64,000 bases of DNA, from positions 1 to 64,000 of the forward strand of contig NZ_MBPP01000067.1 of the NCBI RefSeq assembly GCF_001858325.1. The letters are read 5' to 3'. The notes beneath the pieces were generated by a model. The model was not told the origin of the DNA. It ran no database searches and saw only the letters and a program-made list of their open reading frames with translations. This document shows positions 53,990 to 62,969 of this stretch, in pieces. The translations under genes were made by a program, and so were the position numbers. This DNA is from Marinobacter sp. AC-23 (GTDB lineage: Bacteria > Pseudomonadota > Gammaproteobacteria > Pseudomonadales > Oleiphilaceae). Position 1 is the first letter of the stretch. Each line of letters starts with the position of its first letter.

Positions 53990-54918
53990 CCGATTCGCCC
54001 TCCAGGCCCGAGTATGGATCTGAGGCTTATAGCCGGTGCCTCTTGAGTTGAAATGCTTGTTGCCCCAACGCCAGACAAACGGAAGCACTCTTCAAGCGTA
54101 GCTTCATGGCGCGTGATTTTTTTGTGCCAGGCTTGTTGAAAACTGCGATTTGAGGCATCAAACCACACAGGGCCCTCTGCTCCGGCAACGGCGAAGCGAC
54201 CGCTTTGCGGCAGTGCCTGCTCCAGCGGATCCACAACCCGCAATGCGCTGACGCTATTGTGCCGAGCCAGCGCACCGAGCAAGGAAGGCGTGTTCTCCGA
54301 GATGTTGATGAAGTCGCTGATTATAAAGATCCGGCTGCCGGTATGGGCAACGCGCCGGGCTTCAGAAAGCGCTGTATCAAGGGTGGTTTCTGTGGCTGAG
54401 TTGTCCACCGATGTACGTTGCTGGCTGGCCAATGTGTCCAGCAGTCGCAGTACAGATTTTTTGCGCCTGGCCGGCCGTTGTACGGTCAAGGTGTTCCCGT
54501 TGAAGACGATGCCGCCTACTTGATCCCCTGCCGACAAAGCCAGCCAGGCAAGAATGGCGGCAAGTTGGGCGCAACGTACTTGTTTGAACGCGCCGGTGCT
54601 GGCAAAGAACAGGGTAGGGCCAAGGTCGCATAACAACAGCACTGGGCGCTCTCGCTCTTCTTCGTAGAGCTTGGTGTGCGGTGCTTGGCGCCGGGCTGTT
54701 ACACGCCAGTCAATGCTGCGGATGTCATCTCCCGGTTGGTACAGCCGCACCTCGGAAAACGCCATTCCACGCCCACGTTGCGCAGAGCGCTGGAGCCCGG
54801 CCTGCCGCGCCCGTGCCGGGCGGGCCGATGGGAGTTTCAGTGCCCTGGCATCAGCCTGTAGACGAATGAGTGCCTGCAGGCCGATGCGGGTTGTTGCATT
54901 GCTATCGGGTGAATTCAT
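53986..54918 (-). CDS. DUF58 domain protein
   Basis: 310-aa protein with the DUF58 signature RSIDWRVTARRQAPHTKLYE (about residues 74-93) and a vWA-like fold after it (PVLLLCDLGPTLFFAST, RIFIISDFINISENTP). DUF58 proteins always sit with MoxR ATPases and Bat-like vWA proteins; their exact action is unknown. It starts 8 bp after moxR and overlaps the DUF4381 gene by 4 bp. Confidence 0.9.
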   Translation of the reverse strand: MNSPDSNATTRIGLQALIRLQADARALKLPSARPARARQAGLQRSAQRGRGMAFSEVRLYQPGDDIRSIDWRVTARRQAPHTKLYEEERERPVLLLCDLGPTLFFASTGAFKQVRCAQLAAILAWLALSAGDQVGGIVFNGNTLTVQRPARRKKSVLRLLDTLASQQRTSVDNSATETTLDTALSEARRVAHTGSRIFIISDFINISENTPSLLGALARHNSVSALRVVDPLEQALPQSGRFAVAGAEGPVWFDASNRSFQQAWHKKITRHEATLEECFRLSGVGATSISTQEAPAISLRSILGPGGRIG

Positions 54919-54926
54919 GTGCGGCC

Positions 54927-55889
54927 TCAGGCGCTCACCGGCACACGGTCAATCAGGCGCTGTATCACTGTGTCGGCGGTTATGCCTTCAGCCTCGGCTT
55001 CAAAAGTCAGCAGAATCCGGTGCCGGAGTACATCGAAGGCTACCGCGCGAACATCGTCCGGGGTTACATAGTCTCTGCCATCTAGCCAGGCAATGGCGCG
55101 GGCGCAGCGGTCGAGTGCAATCGTGCCCCGCGGGCTGGCACCAAACGCCGTCCAGCGCCCCAGTTCGGGATCCAAGGCGCCTGGGTCTCGTGTTGCCAAT
55201 ACCAGAGCCAGTAGATACTGCTCGACCGATTCGGCCATAAAGATGTCGGCCGTCTCAGCCCGGGCTTCGAAAACCTGGTCAGCAGTCAGGCGAATGTTGG
55301 CGTCTGGCTGGCCCTGGCGGTAGTCGCGCCTGGCCAAATGCAAAATCTCTTGCTCGGCCTGTGCCGATGGGTAACCGATCACCACGTGCATGAGGAAGCG
55401 GTCCAGTTGGGCTTCAGGCAGTGGGTAGGTGCCCTCTTGCTCAATAGGGTTCTGGGTCGCCATCACCATGAACAGGCGGTCAAGCGGGAAGGTGCGCATG
55501 CCGACGCTGACCTGGCGCTCACCCATGGCCTCAAGTAAGGCAGACTGCACCTTTGCGGGTGCTCGGTTGATCTCGTCTGCCAGTACCAGGTTGTGGAATA
55601 TTGGTCCGCGCTGGAACTCAAATAGTCCAGTTTCAGCGCGATAGATTTCACTGCCGGTAACGTCTGACGGCAAAAGATCCGGGGTGAACTGAATGCGATG
55701 GAAGTCCCCGGTGATATGGTCGGCCAGGGCCTTTATCGCGGTGGTTTTTGCCAGCCCTGGTGCACCCTCTACCAGAAGGTGTCCATCGGCAAGCAATGCA
55801 ATGAGGAGGCGATCAACCAGTTTTTCCTGCCCGATAATCCTTTTGGCTAACTGTGATCGTAATTCACCGAACGTATGCTGTAGCGACAT
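54927..55889 (-). CDS. MoxR-family AAA+ ATPase
   Basis: 320-aa AAA+ chaperone. Walker A GAPGLAKT (about residue 40), Walker B LVLADEINRAPAKVQSALLE, arginine-finger region GTYPLPEAQLDRFLMHV and sensor 2 ASPRGTIALDRCARA. MoxR ATPases act on protein complexes containing vWA proteins such as those encoded downstream. It is the first gene of the leftward operon moxR-DUF58-DUF4381-batA-batB-batD, divergent from the GDH gene by 130 bp. Confidence 0.93.
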   Translation of the reverse strand: MSLQHTFGELRSQLAKRIIGQEKLVDRLLIALLADGHLLVEGAPGLAKTTAIKALADHITGDFHRIQFTPDLLPSDVTGSEIYRAETGLFEFQRGPIFHNLVLADEINRAPAKVQSALLEAMGERQVSVGMRTFPLDRLFMVMATQNPIEQEGTYPLPEAQLDRFLMHVVIGYPSAQAEQEILHLARRDYRQGQPDANIRLTADQVFEARAETADIFMAESVEQYLLALVLATRDPGALDPELGRWTAFGASPRGTIALDRCARAIAWLDGRDYVTPDDVRAVAFDVLRHRILLTFEAEAEGITADTVIQRLIDRVPVSA

Positions 55890-56019
55890 TGGAAATTATG
55901 GCTCTCGTGCGTAAGTAGTTGCCGCAGTTTTGGTGTCTAGTCGGCAAAAATCAAGGGTTTGACTATGCTTATCTCACGATATCCCGATTACGTTTATTTC
56001 ACACTATCTGAGGTTGCCC

Positions 56020-59000
56020 ATGAATGCGCTGACAGTGGCTAGCAAAGATCAGTTTTTTGAGCGGTTGGCTGATGAGTTCTCCAAAAAAATTGCTAAAGCC
56101 GAAGCCGGAAAAATCAGCGAATTTGTAAAACAGCACTACGCACATATTCCGCTAGAAGAATTGGTAAGACGGCGGCTTTCCGATACCTACGGCGCCGCAC
56201 TCGCAGCCTGGCAATTTCTACAAAAGCGCAGCGCTGAAGAAGCGTCAGTGTCGGTATTCAATCCGGAGTTGGAGAGTGACGGCTGGCAATCTACCCACAC
56301 GGTTGTATTTATCCTGCACCCGAACATTCCATTCCTGATTGACTCACTGCGTATAGCGGTTAATCAGCAAGAAATCGGAACCCACTCTATTCAGCATTCC
56401 ATATTGCATGTGGAGCGTGATAAAGCTGGAAAGCTGAAAAAGCTGCTGCCAACTAAAAAAGGCCAGCCGCAGTCCTCCTATGAAGCGTTTATCGTTCTGG
56501 AAATAGACAAGCATAGCGACCCTGAAGATTTGAGAGGGCTTGAGCAGACCTTGCAAACAGTATTGCATGAAGTGCGAATTGCTGTTGCTGACTTCCCACT
56601 GGTTACCGAAAAAGTAAACGAAATCGTTAATGAGCTGGATGCCAACACTGTGGGTGCCGACAGTGCGCAAAAGGAAGAGGCAAAGGCGTTCCTCAACTGG
56701 CTGGTGCGCGATCACTTTACCTTCCTTGGCTACGATGAGTACGACTTCGTTAAAGATAAAACGGGCATGACCGCTTGCCGAGTAGAGAATTCTGAGCTGG
56801 GTATATTGCGGGTAAACAACGAGCGACCCGACCGGGTTCGGCTTGATGAGTTGCCTCAGCGCACTCGCAACGAGATGACCCGTGCCGACGATGTTTTGAT
56901 TTTTGCCAAATCGGCCCAGCGCTCGAGAGTCCACCGCCCGGCGTATCCGGATTATATCGCTGTCAAAAAATTCAATAAAAAGGGCGAAGTGGTTGGCGAG
57001 CGCCGTTTCCTGGGTCTTTATACCGCCCGTGCATACAACGAGCGGCCAGATGAGATTCCACTACTTAGGCGCAAGTTTCAGAATGTGATAAAGCGCTCTG
57101 GGTTTCTGCGTGAAGATTATGCCGGCAAGGAGCTGGAGCAAATTCTCACGCTGTACCCTCGAGATGAGCTGTTCCAGATAGAAGAAGCCGAGTTGTTGAA
57201 GGTGGCAAAAAACATTCTGTATATACAGGAACGCCGCCGCATTGAACTGTTCATGCGCGAAGATGTTTACGGCCAGTTTGTTACCTGCCTTGCTTTTTTC
57301 CCGCGGGATATTTATAACACCGAGCTTCGTCTGAAGGTTGAAAAGGTGCTCATGGAAAGCCTTGAGGCCGAAGACATTGAGTTTGTTACACACTTCTCGG
57401 AGTCCGTATTGGCCCGGGTTCAGTTCACTATCCGTGTGCCGCAGGTAGAAAACCGTACGCTGCCGATTGCCGAGATCAGGGAAAAGGTCATCGAGATGGC
57501 TCAGTCCTGGCGCGATGGTCTTTCAGTGGCGCTGACTGAGGCTTGCGGCGAAGAGCAGGGTAACGAGCTATACCGGCGTTGGGCTGGCGGCTTTCCGGCA
57601 AGCTATTCGGAGGCGTTCTCGCCCCGCCGTGCCGCTATTGATCTGGAGCACATCTCTGCCTCAGCCGCCGACAACGACCTGAATATGAGCTTCTACCGGG
57701 CGCTTGAGGAAGATGAAAGCACTCTGCACTTCAAATTGTTCTACCCGGATCAGCCTCTACCCCTGTCAGACGTTATGCCTATTTTCGACAACCTGGGCTT
57801 CCGGGTGCTGGGAGAGCACCCGTTTGAAGTAACCGATCGAAACAATAAAACTGTTTGGATTCATGATTTTACGTTGTACGCCCATGGTGGAATGGTAATT
57901 GATATTCATCGTGTCCGGCCAATATTTGAGGAGCTGTTCCACCGGGTTTGGTACGGCGAGGCGGAAAACGACGCGTTTAACCGCATGCTCATTACCTCGT
58001 ACATGAGCTGGCGCGAAATCGCCCTGTTGCGCACCTATGCCCGTTACATGCGCCAGATTCGCTTCTCCAACAGCCAAACCTTTATCTCCAACACGCTGGT
58101 GAATCATGTCGAGCTCACCCGAATCCTGCTGGAGTACTTTGAGGTCCGCTTCAACCCGGATCGTTTTCAGAGTGAGGGCAAGTGCCAGGCTGCACAACAA
58201 AAGCTCGAGATCGAGTTCAATGCCGGGCTGGAAGAGGTGGCAAACCTCAGTGAAGATCGTGTTTTGCGCCTCTATCTGGAGCTCATGCAAGCCACGTTAC
58301 GCACGAACTACTATCAGCTTGACGAGGCCGGTGGGCCTAAATCTTATATCAGTGTGAAGTTTGATCCTTCCGGGATTCCGGATATGCCGCTGCCGCTGCC
58401 TGTGTACGAGATATTCGTATACTCGCCCCGGGTGGAAGGCGTTCACTTGCGCGGTGGCAAGGTTGCTCGAGGTGGCTTGCGCTGGTCTGATCGCTTTGAG
58501 GACTATCGAACTGAGGTGTTGGGTCTGGTGAAAGCCCAGCAAGTGAAAAACGCCGTGATTGTTCCTGTTGGCGCGAAGGGCGGTTTTGTTGCTAAACGCC
58601 TGCCAGATTCCTCTGATCGTGAAGCCTTCCAGGCGGAAGGCGTAGCAGCCTACAAAACGTTTATCCGGGGCCTTCTGGACATTACTGACAACCTGGTGGA
58701 TTCGGGCATTCAGCCTCCCGAGCGCGTGGTTCGTCATGATTCGGACGACCACTATCTGGTGGTGGCTGCGGATAAAGGCACGGCGACATTCTCCGATATC
58801 GCCAATGGCCTGGCGGCGGAATACGGTTTCTGGATGGGTGACGCTTTTGCCTCTGGTGGCAGCAACGGCTACGACCACAAAAAGATGGGCATTACAGCTT
58901 CGGGCGCCTGGGTGTCGGTTGAACGGCATTTTCGTGAAGTGGGTATTAACCCGGCGGTCGATGAATTCACCACCATCGGCATTGGCGACATGGGCGGGGA

Positions 59001-60891
59001 CGTATTCGGCAACGGCTTGTTGAGCTCTGAGAAAACCCGATTGGTGGCAGCATTTAACCACATCCATATTTTTGTGGATCCCTCGCCGGACGCAGCCAAG
59101 AGCTACAAGGAGCGCAAGAGGCTGTTTGAAATGCCACGCTCAGCGTGGACAGACTACAACGAGAAGTTGATTTCCAAAGGCGGCGGCGTGTTCAACCGAA
59201 GCGCTAAATCCATACCCATAAGCCCGGAAATCAAAAAACTGTTAGGCATCAATTCTGACCGTGTGCCCCCTAATATGCTGATTTCCCACATCCTGAAAGC
59301 TCAGGTCGATTTGCTCTGGATTGGTGGTATAGGCACATACATCAAAGGCGGTGGCGAATCCCATAGTGATGTGGGCGACAAAGCCAACGACGGTCTGCGT
59401 ATCAACGGCGCAGAGCTGCGTTGTAAAATTGTTGGTGAGGGTGGCAACCTGGGCATGACCCAACTTGGCCGCATCGACTTCGCCCTGAAAGGTGGTCGCC
59501 TTAATACGGACTTTATCGATAACTCCGGGGGTGTCGACTGCTCGGATCACGAAGTTAACATGAAAATCCTGCTCAATCGCAGCGTTGCCATGGGAGATCT
59601 CACCGCGAAGCAGCGCAACGTTATGTTGGAAGACATGACCAGCGATGTGTCTGCCCTTGTTCTTAAGAACAACTATCGGCAGACCCAGGCTATCAGTATT
59701 GCCAACGAGGATGCAGCGACGCGCCTTGAGGAATACCGTCGGCTGATGAATACCCTGGAAAGTGAAGGCAAGCTGAATCGGGCGTTGGAATTTCTTCCGG
59801 ACGATGAAGCGCTAAATGAGCGCAAGTTGAATAAGCAGGGGCTTACCCGGCCAGAACTCGCGGTCATGATTGCCTATGTAAAAGGGGATCTGAAGCAGAC
59901 TCTGATAGACAGCAGTTTACCGGACATTCCGATACTTGCCCGGGAAATGTACAAGGTGTTCCCTCGCGACCTAACCCAGAAGTTCTCAAAAGAGCTTGGG
60001 GAGCACCAGTTGCGGCGGGAGATTATTGCTACGCAGATCGCCAATGACATGGTCAACCACATGGGTATTACCTTTGTGGAGCGTTTGAGCCAGTCTACCG
60101 GTGCCGATGCGGCAACCATAGCCTTGGCTTGGCTGATAACCAGAGATGTATTCCGGATAGACAACTGGTGGGACAAGATCGAAGATCTGGATTTCCATGT
60201 TCCAGCGCAATTGCAGATGAAGCTAATGGGGGATCTGATGCGCTTGATGCGCAGATCCGTGCAATGGCTGCTGCGTAATCGTAGAGCCGAGCTGAGCATT
60301 GAAGGACACATGGAGCGTTTTGCAGACAGTGTCTGGGCCATAACGTCTGGCCTTCCAGATTATTTAGGGGGGCAGGCACGGGCGGACTGGGAAGAGCGCA
60401 ACAAAGCCCTGGAAAAAGCTGGGTTGCCTGCAGAGCTGGCGTCGGTATTGGCTGGCACCGGGTACCTGTACTCGTCGCTCGGCATTATTGAAGCTCAAAG
60501 GGCGACCGGTATGCCACTAAAGACGGTTGCTAATCTCTATTACGAACTGGGCGACCTTCTTGATCTCAACTGGTTTGGCGCTACTATTGCCAGCCTAACC
60601 CCTGCATCACACTGGCAGGCGTTGGCTCGGGAAAGTTTCCGCGAGGATTTGGGCTGGCAGCAACGTGCATTGACCACTGGGGTGCTGAATTTGGCGGAAA
60701 AGCCAGAGGACGTGCCAGCGTGCGTTGAAAACTGGATGCAACGGCATGAGCACATGATCCACCGTTGGAAATCCATGCTGGTTGAGCTCAAAGGTGTGGG
60801 GGAGCCTGAATACGCAATGTTCTCTGTGGCACTGCGTGAATTGTTGGATTTAGCGCAAAGCACGCTGCATCAGCCCCATGGAGATAGCTAA
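56020..60891 (+). CDS. gdhB: NAD-dependent glutamate dehydrogenase (GDH-180 type)
   Basis: 1623-aa catabolic enzyme converting glutamate to 2-oxoglutarate and ammonia with NAD. The N-terminal ~700 residues are the ACT-rich regulatory part. The catalytic core is near 800-1200: GGKVARGGLRWSDRFEDYRT, KAQQVKNAVIVPVGAKGGFV with the catalytic Lys, and the nucleotide-binding TIGIGDMGGDVFGNG and VGEGGNLGMTQLGRID. Length and layout match Pseudomonas GdhB. ATG 56020 has GAGG 6 nt upstream; a TTG two codons earlier is less likely. Stands alone. Confidence 0.96.
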   Translation: MNALTVASKDQFFERLADEFSKKIAKAEAGKISEFVKQHYAHIPLEELVRRRLSDTYGAALAAWQFLQKRSAEEASVSVFNPELESDGWQSTHTVVFILHPNIPFLIDSLRIAVNQQEIGTHSIQHSILHVERDKAGKLKKLLPTKKGQPQSSYEAFIVLEIDKHSDPEDLRGLEQTLQTVLHEVRIAVADFPLVTEKVNEIVNELDANTVGADSAQKEEAKAFLNWLVRDHFTFLGYDEYDFVKDKTGMTACRVENSELGILRVNNERPDRVRLDELPQRTRNEMTRADDVLIFAKSAQRSRVHRPAYPDYIAVKKFNKKGEVVGERRFLGLYTARAYNERPDEIPLLRRKFQNVIKRSGFLREDYAGKELEQILTLYPRDELFQIEEAELLKVAKNILYIQERRRIELFMREDVYGQFVTCLAFFPRDIYNTELRLKVEKVLMESLEAEDIEFVTHFSESVLARVQFTIRVPQVENRTLPIAEIREKVIEMAQSWRDGLSVALTEACGEEQGNELYRRWAGGFPASYSEAFSPRRAAIDLEHISASAADNDLNMSFYRALEEDESTLHFKLFYPDQPLPLSDVMPIFDNLGFRVLGEHPFEVTDRNNKTVWIHDFTLYAHGGMVIDIHRVRPIFEELFHRVWYGEAENDAFNRMLITSYMSWREIALLRTYARYMRQIRFSNSQTFISNTLVNHVELTRILLEYFEVRFNPDRFQSEGKCQAAQQKLEIEFNAGLEEVANLSEDRVLRLYLELMQATLRTNYYQLDEAGGPKSYISVKFDPSGIPDMPLPLPVYEIFVYSPRVEGVHLRGGKVARGGLRWSDRFEDYRTEVLGLVKAQQVKNAVIVPVGAKGGFVAKRLPDSSDREAFQAEGVAAYKTFIRGLLDITDNLVDSGIQPPERVVRHDSDDHYLVVAADKGTATFSDIANGLAAEYGFWMGDAFASGGSNGYDHKKMGITASGAWVSVERHFREVGINPAVDEFTTIGIGDMGGDVFGNGLLSSEKTRLVAAFNHIHIFVDPSPDAAKSYKERKRLFEMPRSAWTDYNEKLISKGGGVFNRSAKSIPISPEIKKLLGINSDRVPPNMLISHILKAQVDLLWIGGIGTYIKGGGESHSDVGDKANDGLRINGAELRCKIVGEGGNLGMTQLGRIDFALKGGRLNTDFIDNSGGVDCSDHEVNMKILLNRSVAMGDLTAKQRNVMLEDMTSDVSALVLKNNYRQTQAISIANEDAATRLEEYRRLMNTLESEGKLNRALEFLPDDEALNERKLNKQGLTRPELAVMIAYVKGDLKQTLIDSSLPDIPILAREMYKVFPRDLTQKFSKELGEHQLRREIIATQIANDMVNHMGITFVERLSQSTGADAATIALAWLITRDVFRIDNWWDKIEDLDFHVPAQLQMKLMGDLMRLMRRSVQWLLRNRRAELSIEGHMERFADSVWAITSGLPDYLGGQARADWEERNKALEKAGLPAELASVLAGTGYLYSSLGIIEAQRATGMPLKTVANLYYELGDLLDLNWFGATIASLTPASHWQALARESFREDLGWQQRALTTGVLNLAEKPEDVPACVENWMQRHEHMIHRWKSMLVELKGVGEPEYAMFSVALRELLDLAQSTLHQPHGDS

Positions 60892-60943
60892 TCGGACAGG
60901 TCTTATGACTTGATCCAGACAAACTGAGTATTGCGCTGAAGCC

Positions 60944-60975
60944 ATGATTCCCGTTCAATTGTGATCGGGAATCAT
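60944..60975. repeat. Perfect inverted repeat before carbonic anhydrase
   Basis: ATGATTCCCG (60944-60953), 12-nt spacer, CGGGAATCAT (60966-60975), ending 17 bp before the carbonic anhydrase ATG. No T-run follows. It may be a regulator binding site or an RNA hairpin near the ribosome site. Confidence 0.8.
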
Positions 60976-60992
60976 TATATGGGAGTCTGTTA

Positions 60993-61673
60993 ATGGGGCA
61001 GCTTGATCATCTACTAGAAAAAAATCGTGCTTGGGCCGATGGTATTAAAGCCGAGGATCCTGAGTTTTTTCATCGCCTGTCTAACCAGCAAGCGCCGGAA
61101 TACCTGTGGATTGGCTGTGCTGATAGCCGCGTGCCTGCCAATCAGATTGTAGATTTGATGCCCGGTGAGCTGTTCGTGCATCGGAACGTCGCCAACGTGG
61201 TTGTACACACAGATTTCAATTGCCTGTCTGTGCTGCAGTTTGCCGTAGACGTTTTGAAGGTTAAGCACATTCTTGTGGTTGGTCATTACGGCTGCGGTGG
61301 CGTTAAGGCTGCTCTGCACAATGAAGGTTTTGGTCTGATCAGCAATTGGCTTAGGCATGTACAAGATGTGCGTGATCGTCACCAGGATATTCTGGACGCC
61401 AGTGGCAGTGAGCTTGATCAGGTTGACCGTTTGTGTGAGTTGAACGTGATCGAGCAGGTGGGGCATGTATGTCAAAACACCATTGTTCAAGAAGCCTGGA
61501 AGCGAGGTCAGCGGCTGAACGTTCATGGCTTTGTATACGATGTGGCTGACGGTTTATTGCGAGATATGGGGGTATGGGTCTCCGGTGCCGATGAGTGGGA
61601 GCGGGTTAAGCAGAACAGTCTTGATGAGCTGATATTGCGCCCAGTGCGCTCCGGGCGGCAGAAAAAAATCTAG
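60993..61673 (+). CDS. can: Beta-class carbonic anhydrase
   Basis: 226-aa zinc enzyme interconverting CO2 and bicarbonate. Zinc ligands are Cys42 and Asp44 (GCADSRVPANQI), His98 and Cys101 (VVGHYGCGGVKAAL), with the Asp44/Arg46 dyad present. Length is normal for the bacterial Can group. GGGAG lies 8 nt before ATG 60993. An inverted repeat lies just upstream. The rsmC gene follows after 30 bp. Confidence 0.95.
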   Translation: MGQLDHLLEKNRAWADGIKAEDPEFFHRLSNQQAPEYLWIGCADSRVPANQIVDLMPGELFVHRNVANVVVHTDFNCLSVLQFAVDVLKVKHILVVGHYGCGGVKAALHNEGFGLISNWLRHVQDVRDRHQDILDASGSELDQVDRLCELNVIEQVGHVCQNTIVQEAWKRGQRLNVHGFVYDVADGLLRDMGVWVSGADEWERVKQNSLDELILRPVRSGRQKKI

Positions 61674-61703
61674 TTATCAACGCAAAACGGCGCTATTCAA
61701 TCC

Positions 61704-62792
61704 ATGCAGATTTTATCTGGCCAACCCATGCAGAGCATATCTGGCTCCGGTATACCCAATTCACATCAGGCGCTGCTTAAAAACCAGCACCTGTTGTCCG
61801 GCCGCTTGGCTTTATTGGGAGTCGCATCCGCGGACCTGTTGTCAGAGCTTCCTTTTACCGGCCTTGCTATGAGCGAGCACGCCGGCGTTTTCCGTTCCCT
61901 TGCACGGCATGAGGGTTGGCAGACGTGTTTTGGCTACGATGATCCAGCGCTGACAGAAGGCAGCTGCGACAGCATTGTTGTGTTTTTGCCAAAGGCCCGT
62001 GCCGAGCTGGAGATGCGCCTGGCACTTGCCCGTTCGCTGGCATCTCATAATGCGCAGCTAATACTGGTAGGTGAGAAAAAAGAAGGCATTGCCGGCGCAA
62101 TCAAGCAATTGAAAGCGGTTGCCCCTCAGGCATACAAGGAAGACAGTGCGCGCCACTGCCAAGTGTGGTGTGCACAAACCATTGAACCGGCCCCCGGGTA
62201 TCGGGTTCAGGAATGGTTAACCTGGGGCACGGCTGAGAGTGCGGGAGTGTCTGTTGAGGTTGCCGGGCTGCCGGGGATTTTCAGCCAGGATGGCCTGGAT
62301 AATGGTACGCGCATGTTACTGGAGACCTTGGAAGAGCAGCCGGTTCGAGCTGACCGGCTGCTGGATTTCGCCTGTGGGGCAGGTGTTATAGGGGCCTGGC
62401 TTCAGGCTTGGCAAGCCGAGAGCAAAGCACCTGTTGCCAGTGTTGACGGTGTAGATGTCCAGTCGCAAGCGGTTATATGCGCAAAGGAGACATACCGGCG
62501 TAATGGCGCGACGGGTGCGATTGTTGCCTCTGACGGCCTTGCAAGCATTGATGATCTTTGGCCCGGTATTATTAGCAACCCCCCCTTTCATACCGGTGTA
62601 AAAACCGATACCTCCATGACAGAGCAATTTCTACAAGACGTAAAACGTCATTTGCAGCCAGGTGGCGAACTGCGTTTGGTGGCGAACAGCTTCCTGCCTT
62701 ATGAATCGCTCATCAAACGCTACATTGGGCGCGTGGAGCGTCTGCGCGAAGACGGGCGCTTTACGGTTTATCGTGCGTTTCGGGGGCTATAA
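61704..62792 (+). CDS. rsmC: 16S rRNA (guanine-N2) methyltransferase RsmC
   Basis: 362-aa two-domain methyltransferase that modifies G1207 of 16S rRNA. The N-terminal domain is a decayed copy of the methyltransferase fold. The C-terminal domain has the SAM motif [16 protein letters not shown] and the N2-guanine catalytic motif NPPFH at residues 292-296. An alternative start is the ATG eight codons on (MQSISGSG). It is followed by a paralogue, rlmG, after 177 bp. Confidence 0.88.
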   Translation: MQILSGQPMQSISGSGIPNSHQALLKNQHLLSGRLALLGVASADLLSELPFTGLAMSEHAGVFRSLARHEGWQTCFGYDDPALTEGSCDSIVVFLPKARAELEMRLALARSLASHNAQLILVGEKKEGIAGAIKQLKAVAPQAYKEDSARHCQVWCAQTIEPAPGYRVQEWLTWGTAESAGVSVEVAGLPGIFSQDGLDNGTRMLLETLEEQPVRADRLLDFACGAGVIGAWLQAWQAESKAPVASVDGVDVQSQAVICAKETYRRNGATGAIVASDGLASIDDLWPGIISNPPFHTGVKTDTSMTEQFLQDVKRHLQPGGELRLVANSFLPYESLIKRYIGRVERLREDGRFTVYRAFRGL

Positions 62793-62793
62793 C

Positions 62794-62818
62794 AAAAAAA
62801 GCCCCTGGGGTGAGGGGC
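62794..62818 (-). terminator. Leftward terminator-like hairpin after rsmC
   Basis: GCCCCT (62801-62806) and AGGGGC (62813-62818) with a 6-nt loop. Seven A residues precede the left arm (62794-62800), so on the minus strand this is a stem followed by a T7 run. On the plus strand no T-run follows, so it would stop rsmC transcripts poorly. Confidence 0.55.
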
Positions 62819-62852
62819 AAAAGGTTGGCTTCCTGAATAAATGGAGCTAACC

Positions 62853-62915
62853 ATGAAAGCGCTTAAGGAGAGGCTCCTTAAATGTGAACAAGCCAACGTT
62901 AAGGTTATTTTCTAG
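62853..62915 (+). CDS. Possible 20-aa peptide before rlmG
   Basis: ATG 62853 has GGAG 6 nt upstream, a better ribosome site than either neighbour. The frame MKALKERLLKCEQANVKVIF ends at TAG 62913-62915. It carries a perfect hairpin TTAAGGAG/CTCCTTAA (62863-62881) inside, and an outer pair GTTGGCTT (62824-62831) with AAGCCAAC (62890-62897). It may be a leader peptide of rlmG or a small protein, or chance. No homologue is known to me. Confidence 0.3.
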   Translation: MKALKERLLKCEQANVKVIF

Positions 62916-62969
62916 AGTAATCAGCCTAAAATGGCATCTTTTAAACAAATCTCCTTCCGGATGCCTAAT

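Noticed and set aside
58297..59067. 256-codon open frame on the minus strand
   Set aside because: It lies wholly inside the conserved catalytic core of the NAD-GDH gene and has no ribosome site or recognisable domain; it is an antisense shadow.
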